51,554 nucleotides of DNA, taken from assembly GCA_003552985.1 (NCBI GenBank), contig PUPD01000026.1, positions 1 to 51,554 of the forward strand. The letters are read 5' to 3'. Position numbers and translations under genes: made by a program. This DNA is from Spirochaetaceae bacterium (GTDB lineage: Bacteria; Spirochaetota; Spirochaetia; DSM-27196; SLAA01). How positions within the stretch are numbered: position 1 is the stretch's first letter; every line of letters begins with the position of its first letter. Positions 9,012 through 17,794 of this stretch are shown one piece after another. The notes below the pieces were generated by a model, which worked only from the letters and a program-made list of their open reading frames with translations, ran no database searches and was not told the origin of the DNA.

Positions 9012-9710
9012 GTGTTGTTGCTTGCGGTGGTTGCGGCAGCGCTCGGGTGTTCGACCGGTTCACCGCAGTTCCACCGCGAAATGGTTACCGAGCAACAGCG
9101 GACCGGCTTCTGGAAAGACGGGAATCCGGATTTCGCTGATACTCAGGAACGGCTGTCGCCCACCGAATACGCTAACGTAATGAATCTCCTCGAGACCGAG
9201 CGGCCTATGCTAACGCTGTACCGCGAGGACGTGACGCATGAGGCGGTTCGTGAGTTCTTCGTACAAGAGACCGGCAGTGAAGAGACCGCGCTCCCGATGC
9301 TGTACCACGCCGAGCGCAACGATCTGCCGCTCTCACTGGTGTTTGCGCTGGTATGGGTGGAGAGCCACTACAATACCAGAGCGGTGAACTACAATCGCGG
9401 GGGACGCTCGGTTGATAAGGGCTTGTTCCAGCTCAACTCGGTGACGTTCCGAAGCCTCAGCGACGAGGACTTCTTTGATCCGGATATCAGTGCCCGCCAC
9501 GGAACATCGTATTTGTCGTACGCGTTCGATACCGGTGGAGACGCCGAGACGGCTGTGGCGATCTACAACGCCGGACCCTCGCGTGTGTTGCGCGGCGAGA
9601 TTCCCGAGAGCACACAGCGCTACCGGCGCCGCATCTTCGCCTATCGCGATCAACTCGATGCGCGCTTCCAAAGCTTCATCCGTCACCGCTTCCCGGGCCC
9701 GGAACTATGA
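9012..9710 (+). CDS. Lytic transglycosylase (SLT/goose-lysozyme fold), likely lipoprotein
   Basis: Peptidoglycan-cleaving enzyme with a transglycosylase SLT domain in the second half. The catalytic Glu sits in ALVWVESHYNTRAVN, followed by KGLFQLNSVTF and AVAIYNAGPSRV, the three standard motifs. The N-terminus is a hydrophobic signal ending in a lipobox-like AALGC, so the protein is probably anchored as a lipoprotein. The conventional start is the GTG at 9012, but it lacks a charged n-region and lies 18 bases from GGAGG. Starting at an ATC codon at 9000 would give the sequence (M)VNRVLLLAVV with an Arg, 6 bases after GGAGG, which fits better. About 232 residues. It precedes the aromatic biosynthesis fusion by 63 bases and may be cotranscribed. 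Confidence 0.88.
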   Translation: MLLLAVVAAALGCSTGSPQFHREMVTEQQRTGFWKDGNPDFADTQERLSPTEYANVMNLLETERPMLTLYREDVTHEAVREFFVQETGSEETALPMLYHAERNDLPLSLVFALVWVESHYNTRAVNYNRGGRSVDKGLFQLNSVTFRSLSDEDFFDPDISARHGTSYLSYAFDTGGDAETAVAIYNAGPSRVLRGEIPESTQRYRRRIFAYRDQLDARFQSFIRHRFPGPEL

Positions 9711-9773
9711 TCCCGGCTGAAGCGGCATAACAACGATCGGTTCCCGCCGAGAGCTGCAAGGAAGGTAACGACT

Positions 9774-11690
9774 ATGATAATTGTTCTCGAGCGTCAGATT
9801 CGAGAGGATCATAAACAACGAATTCGAAGCTTTCTCGAGCAACACGGTTTTCGGGTACGCGAAATCGTCGGCGAGGAGGAGACTATCTTCGGGGCCGTGG
9901 GCCAGTTGACGATCGATCATCGTGAGGTCGAGGTCTTGCCCGGCGTTGTTCGCGTTATTCCAATCAGCAAGCCGTTCAAGCTCGCCTCGCGCGAGCTGAA
10001 GCGCGAGGATACGGTCGTTCCGGTCGGCGGCGTCAAGATCGGAAGCGGCCGGGTTTCGGTCATCGCGGGGCCGTGCTCGGTGGAAAGCCGTGACGTGATG
10101 TACGAAACCGCCGAGATCGTCAAGCGTTCCGGTGCGGTTATGCTGCGCGGCGGCGCCTTCAAGCCGCGGACCTCACCGTATGCATTCCAGGGAAGCGGTG
10201 AGGAAGGGCTTCGGCTCCTGCGCGAGGTGGGTGACTACTACGGAATGCCGGTGATCAGTGAAATTGTGGCCCCGCAGCACTACAACATGATGCGCGAGTA
10301 TGTCGATGTCTTCCAGGTTGGAGCGCGCAACATGCAGAACTTCGAGCTCCTGAAGGCGGTCGGCGCGGGCGGCATGCCGGTCATTCTCAAGCGCGGCCTG
10401 GCGGCGACGATTCAGGAATGGCTGATGGCGGCCGAGTATCTGCTGGCGCACGGCAGCGAGCACGTGATCCTATGCGAACGAGGTATTCGCACCTTCGAAA
10501 CCGCTACAAGGAACACGCTGGATATCTCGGCCATTCCGGTGGCGAAGAAGCTCACCCATCTGCCGATCATCGTGGACCCCAGTCATGCTACCGGCAACCG
10601 CGAGAAAGTATCGCCGGTAGCGCTGGCTTCGGTGGCGGCCGGCGCCGACGGATTGATCGTGGAGGTGCATCCGCGCCCGGAGGAGGCGCTTTCGGACGGC
10701 CCGCAGACGCTGTTTCCGGAGCAGTTCGAGCGGCTAATGCGCGACATCGAAGCGCTGTGCCCGGTGGTTGAGAAGCAGCTCTCGCGCCTGCCGGAGAAAG
10801 GCGAGAAACGGCCGCAGTTTAGCGGCTTCGCCGCGAGGGTCGCTGTCGATGATCTTGGGGCCGAGGAGGAGCCCGCGGTTGCGTTTCAGGGCGAGTCGGG
10901 GGCCTACAGCGAGATCGCGCTCCGCCGGTTTTTTCAGTCCGACGACGTACAGCCGCACCCCTGTTCGGAGTTTCGGGACGTGTTCGACTCGGTGCTCGAA
11001 GGGCGCACGCGCTTCGGGATCCTACCGCTTGAGAACTCGCTCTCGGGATCGATCCACGAAAACTACGATCTGTTGCTGCAGTATCCGGACCTCCGAATCG
11101 TGGGTGAGATCAAGATCCGTATTATCCACAGCCTGATCGTTGTGCCCGGTGCCGGTATCGAGGACATCGAGCTCGTGTATTCCCATCCGCAAGGGTTCGC
11201 CCAATGCGCGCGGTTTCTGACCGAACACCCCAACTGGGAGCGCGTTCCGTTCTACGACACCGCGGGCTCGGTTGCGCACATCGCCAGATTGGGCGACAAG
11301 CGTTACGCGGCGATCGCAGGCTCCGAAGCGGCGCGGGCGCACGGAATGCAGGTGCTCAAGGAAGGCATCGAGACCAACCCACAGAACTACACCCGGTTTG
11401 TGGTGCTGGCGCGCGAGGAACACGCGGCCATCTCGAATCCCGATCGTGCTTCCATCGTGTTCACCACGCCGGACACCCCGGGCGCACTGTTCGAGTGCCT
11501 GCGGGTCATCGCCGACCGCAGTCTCAACATGAAGAAACTCGAGTCTCGGCCGATTCTCGGCAAGCCCTGGCATCCGATGTTCTACGTGGATATGGAGATC
11601 CCCGACCTCACGACGTTCGAGGAGGCGTACGCCGCGCTCGACCACGTCGCCGAGAACCTGCGACTGCTCGGAACCTATCGAGTGAAGTAA
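9774..11690 (+). CDS. Fused DAHP synthase (type I-beta) and prephenate dehydratase with ACT domain
   Basis: 638 aa combining the first step of the shikimate pathway (PEP plus erythrose 4-phosphate to DAHP) with the phenylalanine-branch step from prephenate to phenylpyruvate. Residues 1-70 are the ferredoxin-like regulatory domain seen in I-beta DAHP synthases. The barrel follows, with IAGPCSVES near 97-105, [11 protein letters not shown] near 130 and DPSHATGNR near 268. Prephenate dehydratase starts at [12 protein letters not shown] near 368 and has the catalytic NYTRF near 538-542. An ACT domain closes the protein, with GALF near 570 and the phenylalanine-binding LESRP near 590, so feedback control by phenylalanine is likely. 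Good AAGGAAGG ribosome site. The three modules are complete and in one frame, so this is a real fusion. Confidence 0.95.
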   Translation: MIIVLERQIREDHKQRIRSFLEQHGFRVREIVGEEETIFGAVGQLTIDHREVEVLPGVVRVIPISKPFKLASRELKREDTVVPVGGVKIGSGRVSVIAGPCSVESRDVMYETAEIVKRSGAVMLRGGAFKPRTSPYAFQGSGEEGLRLLREVGDYYGMPVISEIVAPQHYNMMREYVDVFQVGARNMQNFELLKAVGAGGMPVILKRGLAATIQEWLMAAEYLLAHGSEHVILCERGIRTFETATRNTLDISAIPVAKKLTHLPIIVDPSHATGNREKVSPVALASVAAGADGLIVEVHPRPEEALSDGPQTLFPEQFERLMRDIEALCPVVEKQLSRLPEKGEKRPQFSGFAARVAVDDLGAEEEPAVAFQGESGAYSEIALRRFFQSDDVQPHPCSEFRDVFDSVLEGRTRFGILPLENSLSGSIHENYDLLLQYPDLRIVGEIKIRIIHSLIVVPGAGIEDIELVYSHPQGFAQCARFLTEHPNWERVPFYDTAGSVAHIARLGDKRYAAIAGSEAARAHGMQVLKEGIETNPQNYTRFVVLAREEHAAISNPDRASIVFTTPDTPGALFECLRVIADRSLNMKKLESRPILGKPWHPMFYVDMEIPDLTTFEEAYAALDHVAENLRLLGTYRVK

Positions 11691-11757
11691 GCGTTGTAGG
11701 GAAACCCGGCAAAAAGGTCCGAGCAAAAGGGTCCGGGTCCGGGAACCGGAGCAACAG

Positions 11758-13170
11758 CTACCCGTCTACCCCCAGACGGCTTAGCTGCTCTATCTCCTGT
11801 TGCTTGGCCACGTAGGCGTGTTTGCGCTTGTTGGCGCGCACGAGATAGCCGTGCAGCGGTTCGAGATCCTCCTGCAGCGACCTGAGGCGCGCGCGGTGTT
11901 CGCGCGGTATCTCGGCGCGAAAATAGGTGTCGAGAGCCTCGAGGCGACGGTGCAGCAGGAATAACTCGTCGAGCTGCCGGTTCACAAACTGAAACACCTG
12001 CTGTTCGCTTGCTTGCTGCAGCTTCTTGTAGGTGGCGCCCATCCGCCCCTGAATACCCGCTAGCACTTTGGCGCGCTTAACAGCGTCCTCGCAGAACGGC
12101 TCGAACTCGATGCGCTCGTGGCGCACCGCGGACGTCTGCTCATCGAGGTAATCGACCGTGAGCGCGGTTGATTTCTCTGCCTGACGGACTACGCGATCGA
12201 TCCATTCGCGCAGGCGCTCGCCGAAAGTCAGGGGACGCTCGGTCACGACGCTGTAATTGTCGCGCAGCTTTCCTACCGCGGTTTCGATGTAACGGCTTGC
12301 GCCGGCCATTGTGCGCAGCGTCTCGAACAATACGCGCGTGTTGGCCGTGTCTAGTTTTTTGGGCTTCGGCGCCGCATCGGCGGGCTGCAGGCGGACAAGC
12401 AGGGCCTGCTTTGCCTCCTGTGCTTGTTCGCCGAACTCCTCTTCGAGGAGCTGGGTGATAAGCTCGCGGATATACGGGGTTCCGGGCATGCGTGCTCCGA
12501 TCGCTTTCTTGATCGCCTGATAGACGCGTTCATGCTGCTGTCGCGCGAGCGTAGCGTCGAGCTCCATGTGCGGGAGCACGCGCTCACGCAGCTCGAACTT
12601 ATAGCGCTCGCGCTGGTACTCACCGACTTCACGTAGAATCTGGATGATGGTGTTGGTCGACTTGGCGAGCTGATTCAGATTGTCGTTTACGATGCCGGTC
12701 GACAACTGGTCACCGCCGCCGCGCAGTTTACCGACACAGTGGGCGACGCTGCGGGTGAGCATGTGCGCCGAGGTTTCGCTCAGTTGCGGCCATTTGATGT
12801 AGGTGGCGAGGCCGGCGAGGGTCTTCAACCGCTTGAGATCCAGGTAGTCAATCGTGAACTGGACGTAGTTGTTGAGGAAGTCAAGCTGATTATCGAACGC
12901 TGCAAGGCGAATTGAAAGCTGCTCTTCGCGGTCGCTCTCCAGAAACGTTGTATCATCCGGCACCGCAACCTCGGAGATGCGCTGGTCACCTTTATACGGG
13001 TCCTCGGAAACAAGCCCCTTCTTCGTCAGGACGTTGAGAACTCCCAGGTACGCCCCGTGGTAGATACGAAACTGTTCCTTCAGAACCGGAATGCGCTTGT
13101 CCTCGAGGTTCACCCGCCGCTGGGTCAGCAGTTGGTCGAGGTCCGCAATGAACGCGTCGGAGTTCACCAT
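11758..13170 (-). CDS. Conserved helical cytoplasmic protein, function unknown
   Basis: 470 aa with no signal peptide or membrane span. It is nearly all helix-forming, with many charged and Gln-rich heptad-like stretches, for example EKDIQ-style repeats around ERYKFELRERVLPHMELDA and the C-terminal LRSLQEDLEPLHGYLVRANKR. No catalytic or nucleotide-binding motif was found. It resembles conserved spirochaete hypothetical proteins in general character; I do not recognise a named family. The ATG at 13170 lies 8 bases after a GATAAT -10 box with TTGCCA 17 bases further up and has no ribosome site, so the gene is probably leaderless and transcribed alone. It converges on the aromatic fusion gene. 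Confidence 0.8.
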   Translation of the reverse strand: MVNSDAFIADLDQLLTQRRVNLEDKRIPVLKEQFRIYHGAYLGVLNVLTKKGLVSEDPYKGDQRISEVAVPDDTTFLESDREEQLSIRLAAFDNQLDFLNNYVQFTIDYLDLKRLKTLAGLATYIKWPQLSETSAHMLTRSVAHCVGKLRGGGDQLSTGIVNDNLNQLAKSTNTIIQILREVGEYQRERYKFELRERVLPHMELDATLARQQHERVYQAIKKAIGARMPGTPYIRELITQLLEEEFGEQAQEAKQALLVRLQPADAAPKPKKLDTANTRVLFETLRTMAGASRYIETAVGKLRDNYSVVTERPLTFGERLREWIDRVVRQAEKSTALTVDYLDEQTSAVRHERIEFEPFCEDAVKRAKVLAGIQGRMGATYKKLQQASEQQVFQFVNRQLDELFLLHRRLEALDTYFRAEIPREHRARLRSLQEDLEPLHGYLVRANKRKHAYVAKQQEIEQLSRLGVDG

Positions 13171-13178
13171 ACCCGCGT

Positions 13179-13207
13179 ATTATCATCGAAAACAGTTCAG
13201 ATGGCAA
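13179..13207 (-). promoter_or_regulatory. Promoter of the 470-aa protein gene, leaderless type
   Basis: Reading leftward, TTGCCA (13207-13202), a 17-base spacer and GATAAT (13184-13179), then 8 bases to the ATG at 13170. Confidence 0.6.
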
Positions 13208-13352
13208 CGATGATCGACCGGATCGAGAAATCGATCGGGGAGACGACATGGATGGGATAGATGAGATCGAGCCTCAAGAGAAGCACCGTGGCGCCGGAGA
13301 CGGTTGTTTAAGGGTGAGCGGCCGAACCCGGTTCGGAGCTCAGGAGGGCTGC

Positions 13353-14147
13353 ATGCCGCGGTTGAGGCGTCTGACGGTGTTGACGCTCGCACTGCTTGCG
13401 CCCGTTTCAGGGTGTGACCAGTGGGGCAATGAGTATGAGCTCAGGCTCGAGCTACCGCGGTTGCCGGTGGCGTGGGGGACGGCGAGCGAGGTTGCTGCGT
13501 ACGAGCTGCGCTGGGTGGTCTATGGGCGCGCGCAGCACCTGCGTGTGGAGCCTGAGGAGACGAACCCTGCAGAGGGAGTTGTTGTGAGTGTGCGGATACC
13601 CAAGCGTCCAAACGTCGCGGTGCTGGCGTACCCGGTTACCTGCGACGGGATACTGCTCAAACCCGCCGGCGCGATTGTGCCGCTCCAGCTGCGCACCGGC
13701 AACCGGGTGCGCCTGCGGTTCGAGCGCGGGCCGCCCGCCTACCTGCTCTACCGCCTGGACCGCGACGGGCGCGGCGGCGCGGCGGTGAACGCCGCCCGGC
13801 TGGTCGAGGAGTTCGAAGAGCGGTTGGGCGAGCTGCGCTGGTGGGCGGACTGGGTGGCGGTGCTCGACGCCTTCGAGCGGGGCGTGTTCCGCGTGACGAT
13901 GCTCCGCGCCGTGGCGCAGCACCAGGTGCAGCTCGCCCTGCCGCCGGGCACTTACCGGTCCGCCGATCTGCTCGCGCCGCCGCGCTACCTCCCGGCCGCC
14001 GGCCCGCGCGAACAACTGCTGCCCGAAGGGGTGCATCGGTGGTTCTCGGACGATGGAGAACGCTTTGTGACGATTCAGGTAGGGCCGGGGGGGACGGTGT
14101 CGACCGTTTCGGTCGTCCGGTCGCGAGCGCGATTGTCGCGATTGTAG
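13353..14147 (+). CDS. Putative lipoprotein of unknown function
   Basis: 264 aa starting at the ATG at 13353, with AGGAGG 5 bases upstream. The N-terminus MPRLRRLTVLTLALLAPVSGC is a textbook lipoprotein signal with lipobox VSGC and Cys at residue 21. The mature part begins with a strand-rich region (YELRLELPRLPVAWG, VVVSVRIPKRPNVAVLAYPV) suggestive of a beta-sandwich. A helical middle and an Arg/Pro-rich, strongly GC-biased second half follow. No enzymatic motif is seen. An upstream in-frame ATG at 13248 lacks a ribosome site and would bury the signal peptide. It converges on leuS with a strong hairpin in between. Confidence 0.75.
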   Translation: MPRLRRLTVLTLALLAPVSGCDQWGNEYELRLELPRLPVAWGTASEVAAYELRWVVYGRAQHLRVEPEETNPAEGVVVSVRIPKRPNVAVLAYPVTCDGILLKPAGAIVPLQLRTGNRVRLRFERGPPAYLLYRLDRDGRGGAAVNAARLVEEFEERLGELRWWADWVAVLDAFERGVFRVTMLRAVAQHQVQLALPPGTYRSADLLAPPRYLPAAGPREQLLPEGVHRWFSDDGERFVTIQVGPGGTVSTVSVVRSRARLSRL

Positions 14148-14160
14148 TGCGGGAACACCG

Positions 14161-14183
14161 CGGCCGCCCGTGGCGGGCGGCCG
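14161..14183. terminator. Strong hairpin between convergent lipoprotein gene and leuS
   Basis: CGGCCGCCCG-TGG-CGGGCGGCCG is a perfect 10-bp GC stem with a 3-base loop in the 40-base gap between two convergent stop codons. No T-run is present on either strand. It could act as a bidirectional transcript end or 3' stabiliser. Confidence 0.5.
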
Positions 14184-14187
14184 GAGG

Positions 14188-16653
14188 CTACTTCGCGACG
14201 ATGTTGACGAGCTTGTCGGGTACCGCGATGGTTTTCACGACGGTCTTGCCGTCGATGTGGTGCTGTACGCGTTCGAGACCCATCGCACGGTCGATCAGCT
14301 CCTGCTCGGGGCTGCCGGCCGGCATCTGCAGCTTGCCGCGGGTCTTGCCGTTGACCTGCACCACCACCTCCACGATCTCGTCCTTGGTGAGCTCCTCTTC
14401 GTAGCTCGGCCAGGGAACCAGCGATACCGTCGACGAGTTGCCGAGGCGCTCCCACAGCTCTTCGGCGAGATGCGGGGCGTAAGGCGAAAGCAGGCGTACG
14501 AACGGCTCCCACAGCCGGAGGTGCAGCTTCTCTTGCTTGAAGAGCTCGTTGGTGAAGGTCATCATCTGCGCAATCGCGGTGTTGAACTCCAGATCGGCGG
14601 TATCCTCGGTCACCTTCTTGATTGTCTTATGCAGTAGCCGCGTGAGGTCAGCCGGCGGCTCCGCGTCGACGATCTCACGCTCGTTGAGGCGCCAGACGCG
14701 GTCGAGGAAGCGATGGACGCCGCGCAGCCCGTCGGTCGACCAGGGCTTCTCTACGCGCAGCGGGCCCATGAACATCTCGTAGACGCGCATTGAGTCGGCA
14801 CCGAACTCCCGAACGATCTCGTCAGGGTTGATGACGTTACCCATGGATTTGGACATCTTCTGGCCGTCCTCGCCGAGGATCATCCCCTGATTGACCAGGC
14901 GCATGAACGGCTCGTCGGTGTTGACCACCCCGATGTCGTAGAGCACCTTGTGCCAGAAACGCGCATACAGGAGGTGGAGCACCGCGTGCTCGGCGCCGCC
15001 GACGTACAGGTCCACCGGCATCCAGTAATCGATCTTTTCGCGCGAGGCGAGCTCGTGGTCGTTATGCGGATCGAGGTACCGCAGGTAGTACCAGCACGAG
15101 CCGGCCCATTGCGGCATGGTGTTGGTTTCGCGACGCCCAACTCGGCCGCTCCCGTCGGGGCAGTCGACGTTCACCCATTCTTCCACCTTGACCAGCGGCG
15201 ACTCGCCGGTTCCGGCGGGCTTGTAGCTCTCGACATTCGGCAGCTCAACCGGAAGCTCCTCGTAGGGGACCGGCACGAAATCATCATGCGAGCATTCGAT
15301 CAACGGAACCGGCTCCCCCCAGTAGCGCTGGCGGCTGAAGATCCAGTCCCGCAGCTTGTAGTTCACCGCGCGCCTTCCGAGGTTCTTTTGCTCAAGCCAC
15401 TCGGTAACGCGCTCCTTGAACTCCGGGGTTGGAAGGCCGGTGAACTCGCCTGAGTTGACCCCGATACCCTCGCCGGTAAACGCCTCGGTCATCGGCGGCA
15501 GCTTATCGGCCTCCGAGGGGTTGAGGTCGCCGAGCTCCTCGGGGCGTGCTACCACGCGCACGATCTTCAAACTGTAGAGCTCGGCAAACTCGAAGTCGCG
15601 CTCGTCGTGGCCGGGTACGGCCATGATAGCGCCGGTACCGTAGGACATCAGAATGTAGTCTGATATCCAGATTGGGATCTCTTCGTCGTTCACCGGATTC
15701 ACGGCGTAGGCCCCGGTGAACACGCCGTTCTTGTCTTTGGCGAGGTCGGTACGCTCGAGATCGGACTTCAGCCGCGCCTGTTCGACGTACTGCTCCACCG
15801 AGTCGCGCCGGTCGGCGGTGGTGATCTTGTTCACGAGCGGATGCTCCGGTGCGAGCACCATGTAGGTGGCGCCGAACAGGGTGTCAGGGCGCGTGGTGAA
15901 CACCTCCATGTGTTCATCATGCCCGACCACCTTGAACAGGATGTTCGCGCCTTCGCTGCGGCCGATCCAGTTGCGCTGCATTGCCTTGATCGACTCCGGC
16001 CAGTCGAGCTTCTCAAGGTCCTCGAGCAGCCGATCGGCGTACTCGGTGATCTTGAGCATCCACTGACGGAGCGGCTTGCGCTCCACCGGATGGTTGCCCC
16101 GCTCCGAGCGTGGCCCGTCGGGCGTGGTCACGATCTCCTCATTAGCGAGAACGGTACCCATCGCTTCGCAGTACCACACCGGTATCTCGGCCACGTACGC
16201 CAGTCCACGCTCGAACAACTTGAGAAAGATCCACTGCGTCCACTTGTAGTACTCCGGCTCGTGGGTGGAGATCTCGCGATCCCAGTCGTACGAGAAGCCC
16301 AACGACTTGATCTGCTTGCGGAACAGCTCGATGTTCTCTTCGGTCTTGGCCCGGGGATGCGTGCCGGTTTGGATCGCATAATTCTCGGCCGGCAGGCCGA
16401 AGCTGTCGAAACCCATGGGGTGCAGCACCGCGTACCCGTTCATACGCAGGTAGCGGGAGTAGATATCGGTTGCAGTGTACCCTTCCGGATGGCCGACATG
16501 CAGGCCGGCGGCTGAGGGATACGGAAACATATCCAGCACGTAACGCCGCTTCTCAGGCGGAACCGTGGGGTCTTCAACTGCGCGGAAGGTCTTGTTCTCC
16601 TCCCAGTACTGCTGCCACTTCTGTTCGATCTGCCCAAACGGGTATTTTTTCAT
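14188..16653 (-). CDS. leuS: Leucyl-tRNA synthetase
   Basis: 821 aa, typical for bacterial LeuRS. It charges tRNA-Leu with leucine in the cytoplasm. The class I HIGH motif appears as GLHVGH ([18 protein letters not shown]) near residue 45. The CP1 editing domain contains [17 protein letters not shown]. The KMSKS loop is [15 protein letters not shown] near residue 605, followed by the anticodon-binding and C-terminal parts ([13 protein letters not shown]). The start [14 protein letters not shown] at 16653 was chosen because it matches the usual LeuRS N-terminus and because the promoter TTGACC-18-TATCAT ends 6 bases before it. An apparent upstream extension starts inside the promoter. No Shine-Dalgarno is seen, so a leaderless mRNA is likely. 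Confidence 0.98.
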   Translation of the reverse strand: MKKYPFGQIEQKWQQYWEENKTFRAVEDPTVPPEKRRYVLDMFPYPSAAGLHVGHPEGYTATDIYSRYLRMNGYAVLHPMGFDSFGLPAENYAIQTGTHPRAKTEENIELFRKQIKSLGFSYDWDREISTHEPEYYKWTQWIFLKLFERGLAYVAEIPVWYCEAMGTVLANEEIVTTPDGPRSERGNHPVERKPLRQWMLKITEYADRLLEDLEKLDWPESIKAMQRNWIGRSEGANILFKVVGHDEHMEVFTTRPDTLFGATYMVLAPEHPLVNKITTADRRDSVEQYVEQARLKSDLERTDLAKDKNGVFTGAYAVNPVNDEEIPIWISDYILMSYGTGAIMAVPGHDERDFEFAELYSLKIVRVVARPEELGDLNPSEADKLPPMTEAFTGEGIGVNSGEFTGLPTPEFKERVTEWLEQKNLGRRAVNYKLRDWIFSRQRYWGEPVPLIECSHDDFVPVPYEELPVELPNVESYKPAGTGESPLVKVEEWVNVDCPDGSGRVGRRETNTMPQWAGSCWYYLRYLDPHNDHELASREKIDYWMPVDLYVGGAEHAVLHLLYARFWHKVLYDIGVVNTDEPFMRLVNQGMILGEDGQKMSKSMGNVINPDEIVREFGADSMRVYEMFMGPLRVEKPWSTDGLRGVHRFLDRVWRLNEREIVDAEPPADLTRLLHKTIKKVTEDTADLEFNTAIAQMMTFTNELFKQEKLHLRLWEPFVRLLSPYAPHLAEELWERLGNSSTVSLVPWPSYEEELTKDEIVEVVVQVNGKTRGKLQMPAGSPEQELIDRAMGLERVQHHIDGKTVVKTIAVPDKLVNIVAK

Positions 16654-16659
16654 ACCGGG

Positions 16660-16689
16660 ATGATAGCCAAAAACAGGAAGGGCGGTCAA
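16660..16689 (-). promoter_or_regulatory. leuS promoter, leaderless type
   Basis: Reading leftward, TTGACC (16689-16684), an 18-base spacer and TATCAT (16665-16660), then only 6 bases to the ATG at 16653. No T-box leader or leader peptide can fit. Confidence 0.75.
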
Positions 16690-16722
16690 TCGAGTTGGAA
16701 CGATGTGCTGTTGGGGCGGCTC

Positions 16723-17121
16723 TCAGTGCATGAACCCGCTGATATGCACCTGGCCTGAGTCCATCATGCGGCGCAGTTTAGCCTTGAGCAGGTTCCGAAC
16801 AGGCAAACGGGTGACCGGAATCAGGATCAGGAAGCCCAGAATATCGGTGATGATTCCCGGCGTAACCAGGGTAAGCCCCGCGGCGAGGACGAGCAGAGCG
16901 TCGATGAGTTGGTCGCCCGGAAAACGTCCCTGCGCCATTTCCCGCTGTATCTCCATCCAGACATGCAGGCCCTGGAGTTTGGCGAGAAATGCTCCGACCA
17001 CGCCGGTGAGCAGCACGATCAGGATGGTCGGAAGCGCACCGATGCGCGTGCCGATCTGGATCAGCAGAAACAACTCGACGAGCGGGCCGACGGTAAACAG
17101 CAATATAAGTTTGCCTAGCAT
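16723..17121 (-). CDS. fxsA: FxsA family membrane protein
   Basis: 132 aa from the ATG at 17121 (MLGKLILLFTVGPLVELFLL). It has the FxsA layout: first span residues 3-24 with the GPLVELFLLIQIG signature, second span near GALPTILIVLLTGVVGAFLA, a short amphipathic loop (GLHVWMEIQREMAQGRFP), then LIDALLVLAAGLTLVTPGIITDILGFLILIP with the family PG/D motif, and a basic tail. FxsA affects phage T7 exclusion by F plasmid in E. coli; its normal role is unclear. The promoter TTGGCA-18-TATACT ends 9 bases before the ATG, and AAAGGTG abuts the start, so the leader is only a few bases long. It lies 69 bases upstream of leuS but leuS has its own promoter. Confidence 0.9.
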   Translation of the reverse strand: MLGKLILLFTVGPLVELFLLIQIGTRIGALPTILIVLLTGVVGAFLAKLQGLHVWMEIQREMAQGRFPGDQLIDALLVLAAGLTLVTPGIITDILGFLILIPVTRLPVRNLLKAKLRRMMDSGQVHISGFMH

Positions 17122-17130
17122 CACCTTTAG

Positions 17131-17160
17131 AGTATACAGCCTTTCCCCACCCACTGCCAA
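17131..17160 (-). promoter_or_regulatory. fxsA promoter, near-leaderless type
   Basis: Reading leftward, TTGGCA (17160-17155), an 18-base spacer and TATACT (17136-17131), then 9 bases to the ATG at 17121. Confidence 0.65.
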
Positions 17161-17532
17161 CAGCGGATAACCTCGGATGACCTCGCTTGCCCCAGGTTGG
17201 AACAGCCGCGCGAGCGTTTTCGCGAGTGCATTCTCACCTTCGATGAGGAAACTGCGGCGAGGTGAGCGATGCTTACCGCGCGGCTCGAGCGGGCGAGACG
17301 CCCCCTGCCGGCAATAGACAGCATGCTGGCCGCCACCGCCCTGCGTTATTCTGCACTGTTTGCCACCCGCAACACGGGAAACTACGACTTGACCGCAGTC
17401 AAACCAGTAGATCCCTGGGAGGGCTCCCCGCCGTGAGTCTCAAGTCGCGTTCGTATTCTCAACGATGGGGGTGACGGCGGTGACGGCGCGACAAGCACCG
17501 TACGATTTCCACCTGTCCTGTGCTTAGGGCAC
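17161..17532. other. Non-coding stretch, no feature recognised
   Basis: GC-rich gap between the fxsA promoter and the terminator to its right. Short open frames are present but none has a ribosome site or recognisable product. No tRNA, rRNA or repeat was found. Confidence 0.5.
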
Positions 17533-17570
17533 AAAAAACCCCTCAGGAAAGGAGGTAAAACCTGAGGGGT
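17533..17570 (-). terminator. Rho-independent terminator, leftward
   Basis: On the minus strand ACCCCTCAGG (17570-17561), a 13-base loop, then CCTGAGGGGT (17547-17538) followed by a run of six T (17538-17533). This is a textbook intrinsic terminator for leftward transcription. The nearest leftward gene, the CNNM transporter, stops 225 bases to the right, so it ends either a long 3' UTR or a small RNA made from 17571-17790. Confidence 0.85.
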
Positions 17571-17794
17571 GACCTCAAAAAACGAAAAACGGTAAACGCC
17601 CCACTTGCACTGGGAACATACTGTCCTTGAGAGCGGTGGCTCTCTGCTGCCGGCCGTCGGCAACGCCGCGCGACCTTTCATCCAATAAAACCTCTGAAGG
17701 GGCATGGAGGTTACATTGACAGTCAAAAATTTTTGTGAATTATTCGCGGCTTCCGGCGTGTGCTCTCGGCCGGCGTGCCGATCTGGGCTCGCCG
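17571..17794 (-). ncRNA. Possible structured RNA or long 3' UTR upstream of the terminator
   Basis: This 224-base stretch has no convincing ORF but carries several hairpins: GAGAGC-GGTG-GCTCTC near 17629-17644, GCCG-GCCGT-CGGC near 17649-17661, and the inverted repeat TTGAC-T-GTCAA near 17717-17727. It ends leftward in the terminator at 17533-17570. I tested it by eye against 6S, SRP, RNase P and tmRNA signatures and found none. No good leftward promoter was found inside it, so it may simply be the 3' UTR of the transporter gene. Confidence 0.3.

Noticed and set aside
17533-17794. 6S RNA, SRP RNA, RNase P or tmRNA gene
   Set aside because: None of the conserved motifs (GGAAGGAAGCAG-type SRP loop, tmRNA acceptor end, RNase P core, 6S bubble) could be found.
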